Made by a program: the position numbers and the translations under genes. Of a stretch of DNA of 64,000 nucleotides, positions 11,005 through 22,091 are shown in pieces; the stretch's first letter is position 1, and each line of letters begins with the position of its first letter. The stretch covers positions 1,178,001 through 1,242,000 of the forward strand of contig KE546976.1 in NCBI GenBank assembly GCA_000442125.1, in the 5' to 3' direction. This DNA comes from Opeltia flavorubescens. Lineage: Eukaryota; Ascomycota; Lecanoromycetes; Teloschistales; Teloschistaceae. Under the pieces are notes generated by a model. The model did no database searches. It was not told where the DNA came from and saw only the letters and a program-made list of their open reading frames with translations.

Positions 11005-12513
11005 ATGGCAGATTCAGGAGCTTCTCTTGACCCCGCAATTCTACCATTGCCATTACCCACCTCGTTGGGAGATGATTATAAAGACATCGAACTTGGAGGT
11101 CGATGGATGACAAGAATCTGCAACGAACACGACTGGGATGACGATGTTGAGATACCAAAACTCAGGCTCTTTGCTCTTGAAACGTACTATAATAATTTTA
11201 GACACCCACCTTTCAAGAAGAGTCCTATCGAAATTGCCGGGGATCATTGGCAGAAGATCGTTGAGGAGGTAAAAAAGCCAGTCAACGAGCGGTTCAAGTA
11301 CACAAGCTCTTACAGTCCTATCTCGAGGTCCAACCGGTGGTATCACGTCCTTCGTTTACCTGGAATCGAGCAGGAGACTCTCAATCTCTATTTCGAGTCA
11401 TTAGAGGATGATACGCCAGAATGGTGGCCCAGGGGGCACGCACGAACACTGCGATGGTTCAGGGCCAAATGTTTACCCTGGTATCGGCGCTATGAGCACT
11501 TCATCATCGAATACCAGAAATGCGATCCGAAACAGACATTTTTTGCAACAGCTCTCGTGCTTTGGCGAGAGCAAGTTGTCAGGAATCATCTCTACAACCG
11601 CCCGCCATATCTGCTACCCCTATCCAACGGAGAAACTCACGATCGGGGGTTCCAACAAAGGTTTCATGAGGAATATCTCGCCAGCCTGGACTCGCAAAAC
11701 GTCTGGCCGGTTGGTACTGGTGACATCGTAAGGAATCATGCTATTGCGATGCAGTGGGCGAGATGTCAGCTCCAGGGTACGAACAAAAGAACCTTGAAAG
11801 TAATGGAGTCCGCGTTCAAGGTCGCTTGGATCCGGAAGCAGGATCTGACAAAGGATATACGCAAGCTGTGGACAGAAATCACTGCCAGCATCCTCAACGA
11901 TCAAGCGTGTATATTTCCTATTATTCAGAAGCAAGTGGTCATTGGAGCAAAAGAGAGTGTCAACGATATCGCCAACGATATCGCCCACGACGATGATGCC
12001 CATGTATCCAAAAAGCTTCGTACATCATTGGGGGCCTCCATACGCATAACTGGTAACCCAAATCAGGATCTGCTGATTGAGCAACGCGTCCTTGCCAATC
12101 AGGTACTCAACCTCCAGACGGAGCTACAGACTCAAGCAACACGGGTACATGATCTTGAAACCAAGCTCCAAGAGGCCAAAGCAGCCAACGAGGAGCTCAA
12201 AGAAGGAAACAAGGAGCTCAAGGAAATAAGTATCAGGAAAGTGAAGGCTTTGGAACGAGCCTTCGATATCGAGGACTCTTTCATCGTTTCTACAATCGGG
12301 AGTACGTCACAGGCATCCGCAACGATTTTACCAAATCAATCCAGTATGAATGTCGGTGCTGTATCACAGGATGCCGACAGCCACAGATGTCAAGCTTTTG
12401 CCCAGTTGGATGCGTATCCTAAGACCCAACGACGACTATGCGAGGGCAGACCCTTTCCTGGCAAGACTTTTCAGAGGTATCAAGACGATTCTGATGTGGG
12501 ATTGGCCGATTAG
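11005..12513 (+). CDS. 502-aa protein joining family C and family A modules, unknown function
   Basis: A single uninterrupted frame starts at ATG 11005 in an excellent context (gccatgg) and gives 502 aa. It is the longest intact gene of the left compartment. Residues about 30-160 are Trp-rich. Residues about 160-232 form the family C module ('ALVLWREQVV', 'NRPPYLLPLSNGE', 'EEYLASLDS'), also found at 4.9 kb and 39.8 kb. Residues about 356-417 form a coiled coil. The end carries 'KALERAFDIEDSF' and 'LDAYPKTQRRL', which match the family A signature at 25.1, 15.7 and 43.1 kb. There is no signal peptide or membrane segment, so an intracellular scaffold-like role is conceivable. No known domain recognised. 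Confidence 0.7.
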   Translation: MADSGASLDPAILPLPLPTSLGDDYKDIELGGRWMTRICNEHDWDDDVEIPKLRLFALETYYNNFRHPPFKKSPIEIAGDHWQKIVEEVKKPVNERFKYTSSYSPISRSNRWYHVLRLPGIEQETLNLYFESLEDDTPEWWPRGHARTLRWFRAKCLPWYRRYEHFIIEYQKCDPKQTFFATALVLWREQVVRNHLYNRPPYLLPLSNGETHDRGFQQRFHEEYLASLDSQNVWPVGTGDIVRNHAIAMQWARCQLQGTNKRTLKVMESAFKVAWIRKQDLTKDIRKLWTEITASILNDQACIFPIIQKQVVIGAKESVNDIANDIAHDDDAHVSKKLRTSLGASIRITGNPNQDLLIEQRVLANQVLNLQTELQTQATRVHDLETKLQEAKAANEELKEGNKELKEISIRKVKALERAFDIEDSFIVSTIGSTSQASATILPNQSSMNVGAVSQDADSHRCQAFAQLDAYPKTQRRLCEGRPFPGKTFQRYQDDSDVGLAD

Positions 12514-14354
12514 CCATGGCTTGGGCAGAGGATCTTGAACTAAAGAACGCTGATACAGGGTGAGCAAGATCATGGGCTGCATCACCGGATCCTAGCTGAC
12601 GTGTCCAAATGGGTTCCAAGTGGATACAGATCTTCGGTGAAGGATTCAAGGGGTCGCATGTTTATTGCAATTGGAAGTCCACACGAGTCGGAAAGAGCAT
12701 GGCTGGAGATTATGGTGATCTTACTTCCTTAGCCACTGAGGACATGCATCCGAAACCTGCTGCAGGATGCAACAGCTTCGTGGACAACGGCGTGGAGATC
12801 TGGGTAATCGCTCTTTCCATAGATTTCAATCATTCTAGGATTTCGATCTTGCGCTGGAAGAGACTTGTATGGCAAGTTCAATGCATGTATCTTTTGCTTA
12901 ATGATGACCAATCGTCCTGAAGCACTGGCTATAGTTGGTTGGTGCTCTTGTGCTGGCTCATCATGCTTCCACTTTGCTCAATGTCGTATAGAAACGATAA
13001 TGGGTTGGGCGAAAAGCATGCGCTGAGAAACCTACTATCAAGAAGGGCATGTGGAATACATGGGGAGTCACATCACTCCGCGATGAAACTCGAACTCATG
13101 AACCAACAATGTGCCGGGTACATGTCCATTGATATCTGTTGTTGGAGTTTCGCTCTCGCCACGAAATAGCACGTCGAATGCTATCCACTACCCAGTAGCA
13201 ACATCGAGACGTCATGATCTAGAAAACGATACGACCCGCTGCAAGTTCGTCCACCTAGCAAGGAAAACGTCGTGGTCTGTTACCAGAAGGTGAGGGATAA
13301 AGTACCTGACAGACCGGGCACGGAAAGAGCGACAGTCTACACGCAAGGATGTAGCATCAATTCAGCTGCTGGACCTAATTCTAAAAAATGGGTTTTTATG
13401 CAAACTTGAGGCACTGCACTATGAGATATCATCATTTCGAGATGGAGATTTTTCGGACCGGTATTACAGAGGCCGTCTAATTGATCGCAAGACATATCAA
13501 GCATCAAGATCACGAGCGTTTAGATCATGATATTCCTATCGTAGATCATCCAGTAATAAGATGCAGTGATGGATCAATATAATACCGCGAATAGTCGATA
13601 GGGAATGCCGATAGAGATGGATCAATCGACGTTGACGTACCAGGCAATGGCAGGGCAAAATCAAAAAGCTCAAAGAACGCAGGGTAGATAATCCTAGACG
13701 AGAGCTGGTGCTGAGCGGTCATACTAAATCTTCAGAGCTGAGAGCAATCGATGTCAATAGATTGAAGGGTCTAATTTTCCTACTCAGCGATTATTGTCGA
13801 GTAATCTTGAATCCGTATTCTTCCCAACTTTCCGTACTGAAGCGCTAAGGTGGGTCAGATTATCATTCAATTCATCTAGGCAACAACGGAGCGATGACGT
13901 CGATATGTTTCATTCAGCCGAGGAAAGTGAGGTTTGGTATTCATTATCCTAAGATCACCACCCTATCCAACATCAACCCCTGTAATTATAAGTTCCAGAC
14001 GATTGCTATCCCCCAAATCTATCCTCGTGGTAAACCAAGTATAACTGCATAGCCTTTGTCTGTGATCATTCTAGTCTTTACAGATACTCTGTGACCAGCG
14101 TCAATAAGGCTCGTTCAGGTTCACTTCTATCGATGCAAGGCTCTCTGCTGTTAAATNCCTCTCAGATTATCAGCAGCAATAGCTATACAAGCCATTCTCG
14201 GTACATATACTCTTCAACGCCATAATGGCATCATAACCAGTCCTTACTCAAGTAAGATATCGACTAATCTTTCACCGTTCTAGATAAACATCGAAACGAA
14301 CAGATATCGCAACCTACACCCAATAAGACATCGATTGCTGCTGGTAATGTCACC
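12514..14354. other. No convincing gene
   Basis: Short frames only (for example 12609-12920, without recognisable domain). An ambiguous base lies at 14157. The stretch 13300-14300 has dense stops in all frames. The region before 14355 would hold the promoter of the next gene. Confidence 0.4.
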
Positions 14355-14963
14355 ATGGAACGTCAACAACAAGAGCCACTTATTTCCGACGACGTAATTC
14401 TAAGGGGTTTCTTCGAGCCACTAGCACAAGAGGATGAAACAATTTCACAGAAATTACAGCTAGCTGCCCTAAATCTGAAGCGTACTGCGTCAAGAGCAAG
14501 CTTGAACGACTGCGATTCTGGCAGTCAAAACCCCTCCAGGCGTTGCAGACTGGACCCAGCTAAAATTACAGATCTCCCTCCCGTTCTCATTCCTGGCAGC
14601 AAGATCGATAGGTTCGAAACCCTCACCATAAAGTACAACGACCAAACAGCGGATCTGGAACAAACAAGAGCACTACTGGCTGTTCGCACCAAAGAGCTAG
14701 AAGCGATGACCAAAAAGTACAACGATTACCGCAATGTGTCGACAAAGGCGTTTCAGGGAAGCGACCACCTTCATTTCGAAACGGTTGAAGGATTCAACGA
14801 CGCCATACGAGATGCAGAATCAATTGAAGATCTTGGTAGAAAATTTGGGAATGTCTGGATCGAGATCGACGCAAAACGTAAAGCAAATCTGAAGGAAATG
14901 AGTAGGAAATTTCCCAACGAGTTGAACTTAGTGCTCGGAAATCGTAAGGATATGGGCTCATAA
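14355..14963 (+). CDS. Family A coiled-coil protein, 202 aa, unknown function
   Basis: An intact frame starts at ATG 14355 (caccatgg, good context). Residues about 85-125 are predicted coiled coil ('KYNDQTADLEQTRALLAVRT'). The C-terminal part 'ANLKEMSRKFPNELNLVLGN' resembles the L-x2-[YF]-P motif of family A ('ANLEQFPRTRKRVTEH' at 43.1 kb). The stop at 14961 is followed by a perfect-looking intron at 14981-15030 (gtaagt, tactaac, aag), so there is either a 3'-UTR intron or a further exon that an upstream change has put out of frame. No signal peptide. Function unknown. Confidence 0.6.
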   Translation: MERQQQEPLISDDVILRGFFEPLAQEDETISQKLQLAALNLKRTASRASLNDCDSGSQNPSRRCRLDPAKITDLPPVLIPGSKIDRFETLTIKYNDQTADLEQTRALLAVRTKELEAMTKKYNDYRNVSTKAFQGSDHLHFETVEGFNDAIRDAESIEDLGRKFGNVWIEIDAKRKANLKEMSRKFPNELNLVLGNRKDMGS

Positions 14964-15649
14964 ATAGTCAATGATGCAAAGTAAGTGAAGCCATCGAATT
15001 GATGGACAACCCATTACTAACATATTTAAGATTCCTTCTGGATGATACAGTGGGGTACAATTTGCTGTGGGATGCGTATCCATAAGATTTCGAACCATGA
15101 TTTGGGCTGAGGGAAGGTAGGCAAGGGAAAAATAATATCGCTACTCACGCGGTACATCCTGCGACTTTTTCAGTTTACACCTTTCGGTGTCGATTAGTGC
15201 TCTCGATTGTGTTTTCTAGAGCCTTGGTATTGGGCAACTGAAGAATGCATGATCATCATATAACTTTGAAACATTGCTCTTTCCACGTGTTCTGGTAGTC
15301 CTGACGCTCTGGTCTTATACCACCGATTAGTACTGATTACGCTTTCAAGCTGCATTGCAATTTAGACTCGTCGTTTACATGGATCGCCCGCTGATTCTTG
15401 CAGCCTTGTCGTAGGCGGTCTACATCTACCATCGTAAAAGAGGCACTTGACATGCCGACTGATCCCATGCGGGAAATAAAGAAAGCAACAGTAATAGCGT
15501 GAGTAGCTCAAGCAAGGAAAATCAGAATTTATCAGAAGGAGTGGAATATCAGCATGACATTATTTTACATATCTGTATCTGCCAAGTTATCATGGCATAT
15601 TCCCCAAACCCTCTATGTGTACTGGCATTTACCATCCTTGTGATCTATC
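14964..15649. other. 3' region with a probable intron; no gene seen
   Basis: The 50-nt intron-like segment 14981-15030 has GTAAGT, TACTAAC and an AG acceptor. The rest has only short frames. It separates the plus-strand gene at 14355 from the minus-strand gene ending at 15650, so it contains both 3' ends. Confidence 0.45.
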
Positions 15650-16135
15650 TCAGTGACTTCTCTCTCGATCTACTCCTCCACCAACGATAGAATCACTACC
15701 CTGCTGGCTTTCCTCAAAATCGCTCAACTGTCCTTCTTCTCCAAAAAGTCTGGCCTTTAACTCGGGGTACTCATCTAAGCTCGAGAGGATCGCCTCGTAC
15801 CTGCTGCTCAGTTTTTTCTTTGCGTCTTGCCACTTTGTCCAAAGATCAGAACTTGACCACGACACCTCCATGTCCTCTAATGCGTTTTTTACATCCTCCT
15901 GATACTGGACCACGAGTTTATTTTGGGCAAAGATCAGTCTCGAGGAAACCTTGTCCTCCAATTCAAGCTGCTTCAATGTTGCTTCCATTTGTTCATTTTT
16001 CACAGTCAAGTTCTGTATTCCCTCATCCATCTGTTCCTTTTTCACGGTCAAGTCTTGGAGCATCTTTTCGTACTTGAGAATTTCGGCGTTCAAAATTTCG
16101 TGGATGTTATCGGGTGTCTCGGCTGCAGCGTTCAT
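15650..16135 (-). CDS. Family A coiled-coil protein, 161 aa, unknown function
   Basis: The first ATG in this minus-strand frame is at 16135 (extending to 16180 would require a TTG start), giving 161 aa. Residues about 12-55 form a strongly heptad-patterned coiled coil containing two similar blocks, 'DLTVKKEQMDEG' and 'NLTVKNEQMEAT'. The C-terminal half has Trp-rich 'DLWTKWQDAKKK', then 'LSSLDEYPELKARLFGEEG', the family A signature, and an acidic Ser-rich tail. Between 16200 and 16540 are further minus-strand intron-like signals (donors gtaagt and gtaatc, acceptor tgtacag), so upstream or 5'-UTR exons are likely, but I could not place them in frame. Function unknown. Confidence 0.6.
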   Translation of the reverse strand: MNAAAETPDNIHEILNAEILKYEKMLQDLTVKKEQMDEGIQNLTVKNEQMEATLKQLELEDKVSSRLIFAQNKLVVQYQEDVKNALEDMEVSWSSSDLWTKWQDAKKKLSSRYEAILSSLDEYPELKARLFGEEGQLSDFEESQQGSDSIVGGGVDRERSH

Positions 16136-16540
16136 GGTGCACTTGTGAACGAGTAAGAGATTAGGTTCGACAAATCTCAAGTGCGAGAGGACAGTGACAC
16201 TGGTAGTGACTTACGAGTCGTCCTCAAATACTCCTGTACAAGAGTCAGAGATAGGCGTCACCACAGCACTAAGTAAATAAGTGATTACCTTTCGATTTAG
16301 AGTATCAGCGAAACAACTAGCGCCGAGTGGATCGTATCTTGGATCGTTGTTTGTGTACCCGGGTAACAGAGATTGGTGTTTCTGCCTGAATTTTGGTACC
16401 TTGATCTCCAATTGCCTGCTTGATTGAACCTGTAAATTGATGTTATTAGTTGATGATCGATCACTGGAGTACCCAAATAAACGTGAGGTATCAGGAATAT
16501 ATGAACAGCAGTCACCTTGTGAAAAGCTTGGGCTAGTCAA

Positions 16541-17667
16541 GCCAACGAGTAAAAGCTCTAGCTATCAGGCAAGTTTAAAGATGACAACGTTGTGCATTAC
16601 CATGTTAGAGCGAAATGAGTTAAGGGGATGATGTTTTGCACTGTCTGAGACGATGAGATTTGTGGATGATTAGGGAAGTGGATGGCTTACGAATCAAGAC
16701 GCATCTTTCTTGAATGAATGGCAAAGATGGTCATCAAAACGTCATCGAAATGATCACGAGACGCATTTGTGGGTCAATGAATTACGAATGCTACGTCTTC
16801 ATGTTGATCATCGTTAACAAAGTTGCGCAGAGAACGCTGCATTACTATGTTAATGTAAATTCATTTCTGGCCAAACCTGCGATCATATTCAATTGGTATA
16901 CGACCAAAGTCCTACACTGTCTTCAAAGATTCGTGCTGCATGTCCTCGAGTGGCCGACATGTCATTGGATACAATAGTATAGGCCATCACCATGATGATC
17001 TCTGGTATCAACTTCTTGCACGACCAATCCCTATACATGCTACTCTTGTCAAATTGATTGTGGGGATGCTCAAGGACCAGTGGATTGCCATAGTGCTGTC
17101 TCCCCTTCGATAGAGTCCTGTTTGCAGAGACCAAGATTTCTTGCAGTGAATCATAGTTTCTCGACGCTGACTTGTGTTCGAGAGCCGCCAGACCTCAGTG
17201 ATGGTCTTTTTCGGCTCGGAATGTTTTACCTGAGATTGGGAGAAGACTGTACTCCTCCTGGCATCTTTAATCAATTGTGTATATTAGAATCGCACCTCGA
17301 ATTTGATTGCTCTGAGGATATTGACTTTCTGTAGCATCATGCGAGTCCATCCATCCAAGGTAGTGTATACCAGATGAGCTAGACGTTGATATCAGGATCT
17401 TTGCGAAGTCGTTGGAACAAGATTTTAGTTCACGGCCCTCCGTTCTGCCAATCTTTGCGGAAGACTCCGTCCTCTTCAAACGTATTTAGAGAGGAGCAGG
17501 TGTTATTGTAACTAGCTACCCATGTATATTTTGTCGACAGGATCGCGGTGGAGTGGACGGTGGACGGGGTCGCGGCAAACTGGATCATCATTGATTGGAT
17601 AGATCATTGTAGGCCGAATCGAGAGCATGAAACAAGAAGAGGGCCAGTTGAATCGGCAGATGAGTTG
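16541..17667. other. No convincing gene
   Basis: Overlapping short frames on both strands (16714-16977, 17008-17274) with no recognisable product. The minus-strand frame 17008-17274 may be a decayed exon. Confidence 0.35.
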
Positions 17668-18695
17668 CTACGAATCGAAGTCGCTATCTGAACTGAGAAT
17701 ATAGTCCATGTCCTCCGGATCCTTCTCGCCAAATTCCTCGATCGCGGTGTTGCGTGAACCGCTGAAGTTATCAAGTTTGTTGCTGTACACATTGCACGTC
17801 GCAGCGCTTTTTTCGTACTCGCCCGGACGTCAGCTGTTTCATCTTGTATACGCCTCAACGCGATCCGTAATCCGATGTTCTTTTCCGCAAGCGTTTGCTT
17901 CATAACTGTTGCACCTAGCTCTGGGCTCAATCAATGTGTCAGTCCAACCCTTTCTTCTGTTGCTGCCTCAAGCCTAGGGTTTGCGCACGAGCTTTGTATC
18001 GCTGGTGTATGCCTTGCTTCCTTTCGATCTGATCCGTCAATATTTGGTATCTCCCGATCTCGTTCCATGGCATCGTGTTCCCGACTTGCGGGGGTGTACG
18101 CCGCTTTCTTATAGTCCGGCCTGCCAATGGTTTGTGCCTTGTATGCTTCTTTTGAAGCTTCAGATCCTTGGAATGCTGGTGGGTACCCCATTGCACCACG
18201 TTTCGACCTTTCAATAAGCTTTTGTCTCTGTCTTTTTGTAGCATCAGACGCTCGAAATGCCAGCGTGTACCTCCTCGCGTCTGGTCGCGGTGACTCGGGG
18301 ACCACCGTCGTTGGATGTGACCGGATGAGGTTTTTGGGGTTAAATGGATCGATGAAGTTCTTGGATTGCAGTGGCAACGCGTTGACTTATACCCTGGAAG
18401 ACCGAGTGTGTTTGAGAGCTCGGGTTGGTACTAGAAATTGAAACAGTGCATCAGTGTCCGTATCTTAGAATTATGCAGTGCAGAGGATGCTGATACCTGA
18501 ATCAATAGCCTTGCGTTTTTCTTCTATTTGTGCTGTATCATCCGGCGTGTCGGGAGTTGGTGGTCCTAGTCAAGAATCAGTCGACCAAGCCTCGAGTCAT
18601 AGGCCAACGGATGTTAAGTTGGACTGACTCGGCTTTTCTGTCATTTTTCTTGACTTCCTCATCTTATTTTTTGAAGGTCTGTGCTTCTCAGCCAT
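17668..18695 (-). CDS. Basic, repeat-containing multi-exon protein, unknown function (model uncertain)
   Basis: Minus strand. Exon 1 (18695-18629, starting ATG, very Lys/Arg-rich), exon 2 (18565-18497) and exon 3 (from 18430) are joined by good introns 18566-18628 and 18431-18496. A further splice near 18385 leads into the frame 18365-17960. That frame contains about four degenerate 28-29-residue repeats beginning 'RRYTLAF', 'GYPPAF', 'AYTPAS' and 'RHTPAI', each followed by a charged Lys/Arg segment. The last exon ends in an acidic stretch, 'GEKDPEDMDYILSSDSDFDS', with TAG at 17668. The final joins would need introns shorter than about 35 nt, so the 3' half may be mis-modelled or mutated. The basic start and acidic end suggest an intracellular, possibly nuclear protein. 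Confidence 0.45.
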
Positions 18696-19199
18696 AGTTG
18701 GCTGGCAAATGTTGTATCTTACAGGCGCAGTGGAAGTTGGGAAATTGGACAACATCGCTGGCGAGAGAAGTCAATCAATGGTAGGATCAAGAGAGGGAGA
18801 CAAAATCAAGAGATCACTAGGTGGGCCTTGGCAAGGTCAGAGATCTCCACGTAATTCTAGGACGTAGGGAAAGAGCAACACGTCATATTCTAACTCTGTT
18901 TATGTGCTTGCTTATTTCATACGTGCAGAAGACAGTTCATAACCTTCCATTACTGATGCTGGAATGCTGACAGATCATGCAAGACAAGGATGAAATCAAA
19001 TTCTAGCCCCACCATTGCATAGTAAGATCATGATCATGTTGCAAAAATCCCTCCACTTCACTCCGCTTCCTTGACCTCCGCTTCTTGACCTGGAGTTGAT
19101 TGTTTGTTTCGGTATGCGTGTACCCTGTATGAATCGTATTAGATCATCGATATGATGGAACGCCTTGCTCACCTTCAAAATGCATGAACGAAACCCTGG
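18696..19199. other. No gene; likely 5' flank of the 17.7-kb gene
   Basis: No open frame of note. The segment just right of 18695 should hold the promoter of the minus-strand gene. The remainder is the 3' flank of the disrupted gene at 19200. Confidence 0.4.
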
Positions 19200-19676
19200 T
19201 CATGTTGTACTGGGGGTAGAGTGTCGTTCGATTGGGATCTCACAACACAAGGACATCAAGATCTCTTTTCGCTCTCTGGTTACGTAGTTCCTGAAGCTTT
19301 CGGAATTCCTTAGAAAATCTTGGATGCAACAGGTGTCCAATAGATTGTGGTGGCCGAACAGAATGGTATGCGAAAGTATATTCTTTATGCCCTGAATGGC
19401 TTCAGTCAGAACGTCGCGGTGATTGCCCAGATTGGCGAGCGATCTGCTGTCTGCTGCCAAGACTGCTTTCTTCAAATCGTGAATAGCGATCACTTTTGTT
19501 CGCTCTTGCTCTTTGTACTCGACCCATTCACACATGGCATCGAGTTCTTGACCGATGGCTTTAAGGGCTTTATCTGCGCTACAAGATTTGGATGATGCTA
19601 GATTGGCTACTTGTCAAAGGTATCTGTGAAGCTCCTTCCTTGTAAATAGCTGGTTTCCTTGAGNTTGTTGGTCCAT
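19200..19676 (-). pseudogene. 158-codon reading frame interrupted by one TGA, unknown product
   Basis: From ATG 19676 one minus-strand frame runs to the stop at 19200-19202 and is broken only by TGA at 19614-19616 (codon 21). The parts on both sides read as coding: 'NQLFTRKELHRYL' before and 'ALKAIGQELDAMCEWVEYKE' after, then a long helical region and 'ESFRNYVTRERKEI'. CGA to TGA by one C-to-T change would explain the break. An ambiguous base at 19664 lies in codon 5. A later ATG at 19535 could still start a 111-aa product. No known domain. Confidence 0.5.
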
Positions 19677-20519
19677 GATAGTAATGCTGCTTTCAATGGC
19701 AGACGTAGATCAAGTACTTGTGTCCTGTGAGAAGAGCGAGTATCTTGGCCATTACTTGAGCGATCTATCGAAAGTCGTTGAAGAACAGACGCTGAAAGAG
19801 GAGGTGTCACCTCTACAGAATTATAGTACCCGTTGTATCGTTGATTGTCATGGTTCAACGGGACGGACTAAGATTGAGTTCAAGGCGGTACTGGGCGGAT
19901 CCAGGAAGAAGACGACTCACCTTGCCTTGTTTTAATGAACTGCAACAACATTATGAATTTCAAGTGATGCCGATCAAGGGTGGATGAGGTTCCAGCTCAT
20001 TGCAAGACTCAATAGGCTCTGCTCCACTGCCTAGCCTTAGCCTTGCACATCGATACCTCGCAGTACATAGTAGACGTTACTGTATTTATAACATCCTCAA
20101 TCCAGCAAGCTGAAACAACAAAGTAATTCCAGAGATCAGATCAGTTGCTTATTCATTGTATTGTCACAAGCCTATATGGCTATATCGATCAGAATGTCAT
20201 CTTAATTAACACGATAATTCGCAGTCAACGACCACCATCGCAAAATCCACTCTCAGCGCCGAAAGAATCTTGCTCGCTGTTGTCTACAAGGCAAGTCTAT
20301 CGGTACGCAGGCTCAGCTTCTAGATCAAGAAGTCATAAGTGCCTAAGGATACAGGCAGTCACAACGACAGCGAAAGCCATGGGCCAGGCATCATTCAAGT
20401 CAATGGGAAGGGCAACAACATACGCATCAAACAGGATCCCATATAAGACACAAGATCGAGCGGGTTCTACTATCGTCCTCACGTGCGGAGGAAAATCGGC
20501 ATACGTCTTCGGTTAAGGA
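19677..20519. other. No convincing gene
   Basis: Short frames on both strands with no domain. The part from about 20220 may belong to the degenerate repeat copy that becomes clear at 20520. Confidence 0.35.
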
Positions 20520-21340
20520 GTCACGAATCACGGCCCGCAAGCGGCGTGAGGCATCAAGGGTGCACACGAGCAAGGGAAAGGACACCGGTATGAAAAAGGA
20601 TCCGGGCACATTGACCACCCGTGACGCAGCTAAATTGCAGGACTGTCGAAAAAGAAGGCACTAGAAGGAGAATGCGGCATAGCACGTAAACCCCGAGCAT
20701 CCACATAAGGTACGGAAGCGGGCATCGAAGAACGAAATCAAGGTGAGGGATCCAACTAGGCCACCGACAAGCCCACCTGAATGGAAGCAACCAACTGTCT
20801 TCACTCCTATTCATGCTCTTGCATTATCTACCTATCTCGGCTCTCGATCTGGGTAGTGGCTAGAGCTTTGATCCTCCCCGTCTTTAACACATTTCCTCCC
20901 GTGGGTTCCTCACCATGACCTTGACATGATCTCTTCTTCCAATGCAGTATATTCAGCTGAATTTGAGGTTGCAATAGTGGCACATCGATAAAAAGGAATT
21001 GATCATTGGTTGACACTGTAATAGATTAGTAACCAGTGGTCGACGAAATGGAAGATTGGTGTGTTCCGTACCACGATACCTATATCTTACTGGTCTTGGC
21101 TTGTTCGGCATCATTTTTTGGCTACAAGATATTGATACTAGTAATCAACTGAATCGACGGCGTTGCAGAGAGTTTCTGACTTCTTGTCTGTCGATGTTCC
21201 ATGTGCAACAAGCAGCTCTATTTTAAGGATGATACATGGGCGTTTTTAGCATAAGGACACTGCGATGAAAAGGGGAAAGACGTTTCCTTTCCATTTTCCA
21301 TCGTCGCTGCCGACTCAGACTCGGAATCATCCGAGCATGG
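20520..21340 (+). pseudogene. Diverged repeat copy 1 with a basic-protein relic
   Basis: This segment is a diverged copy of the interior of the element at 26.4-27.75 kb. Shared landmarks are 'cacggcccgc', 'gtcgaaaaagaaggcac', 'aaccccgagca', 'cacataaggtacg' and 'atctacctatct', then 'gactcggaatcatccgagca' further right. In one plus frame it encodes a Lys/Arg-rich relic with 'TTRDAAKLQDCRKRRH', then TAG, then 'KENAA', TAG and 'HVNPEH'. Both stops are explained by CAG to TAG. The basic region recalls DNA-binding basic domains but is too short to classify. Confidence 0.6.
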
Positions 21341-22091
21341 TATTTGAGAAGTGTCTTTGGCTTGGAGGTAAACCTAAAGCAATTAATTTACGGGCAAACC
21401 CATCTCCCTTTCTTCCACTTGTTTGCGCTCGACTGACTGCACGTAGCCATGCATGGTGAGGACAGGGAGAAGGAGGTTGGGCGGTGGAAGATAATCAATG
21501 ATCTCAAGGCTGAGAGAGAAGCGATTCCAACTTAATTGGATGGGGCTGCGGCTCGAGCCTGCAGATCGTGGTTTTCTTCCGTAGCGGTCCGTGTGTACGC
21601 AGAGATCTATCCCCAGTAGTCGTCACATCGATTTCACTAGCACCGTTTTAATGGTGGGAGGGACGTTCTCATGGGGTAAGAAATCTGTGAAGGACAGCCA
21701 CGTCTTTCGCTGTAAGGAAAGATCACTCGTCTGTAACGCTGCTGTTAGCCCAATCGAATGGCATGCGCAATGTAATAAGTCGGAGACAGGCATGAATGCA
21801 AACGCTGTTGATGTGTCGTTGACAGGGTTCTGTGACTTCGTGGATCTGCCACCTTAGGATCTCTTGGGCTTTCCGTCACGGATTGCAAGGTCTTGAATAC
21901 ATTTCATTCCTCTCCTGCGGGGTGCGTTTAGTCAGGCCAACAGATTTTATGCCCGACATTCTGTTACAATCCCACAGGATAAGACAACCGACACAACACA
22001 AATTGAAACTGAGCCTCGCTCCTTGATTTGACTCAGAGAGCGTGAGCGTTCACGTTCATCGACCGATGATGGCGAGCAAAGTCGTCAAATC
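21341..22091. other. No gene recognised
   Basis: No long frame; the short plus-strand frames at 21591-21857 and 21832-22026 have no recognisable content. It lies beyond the 3' end of the decayed AAA gene. Confidence 0.4.

Noticed and set aside
16136-16180. Extension of the 161-aa coiled-coil protein to 16180
   Set aside because: The first codon there would be TTG; the first ATG is at 16135.
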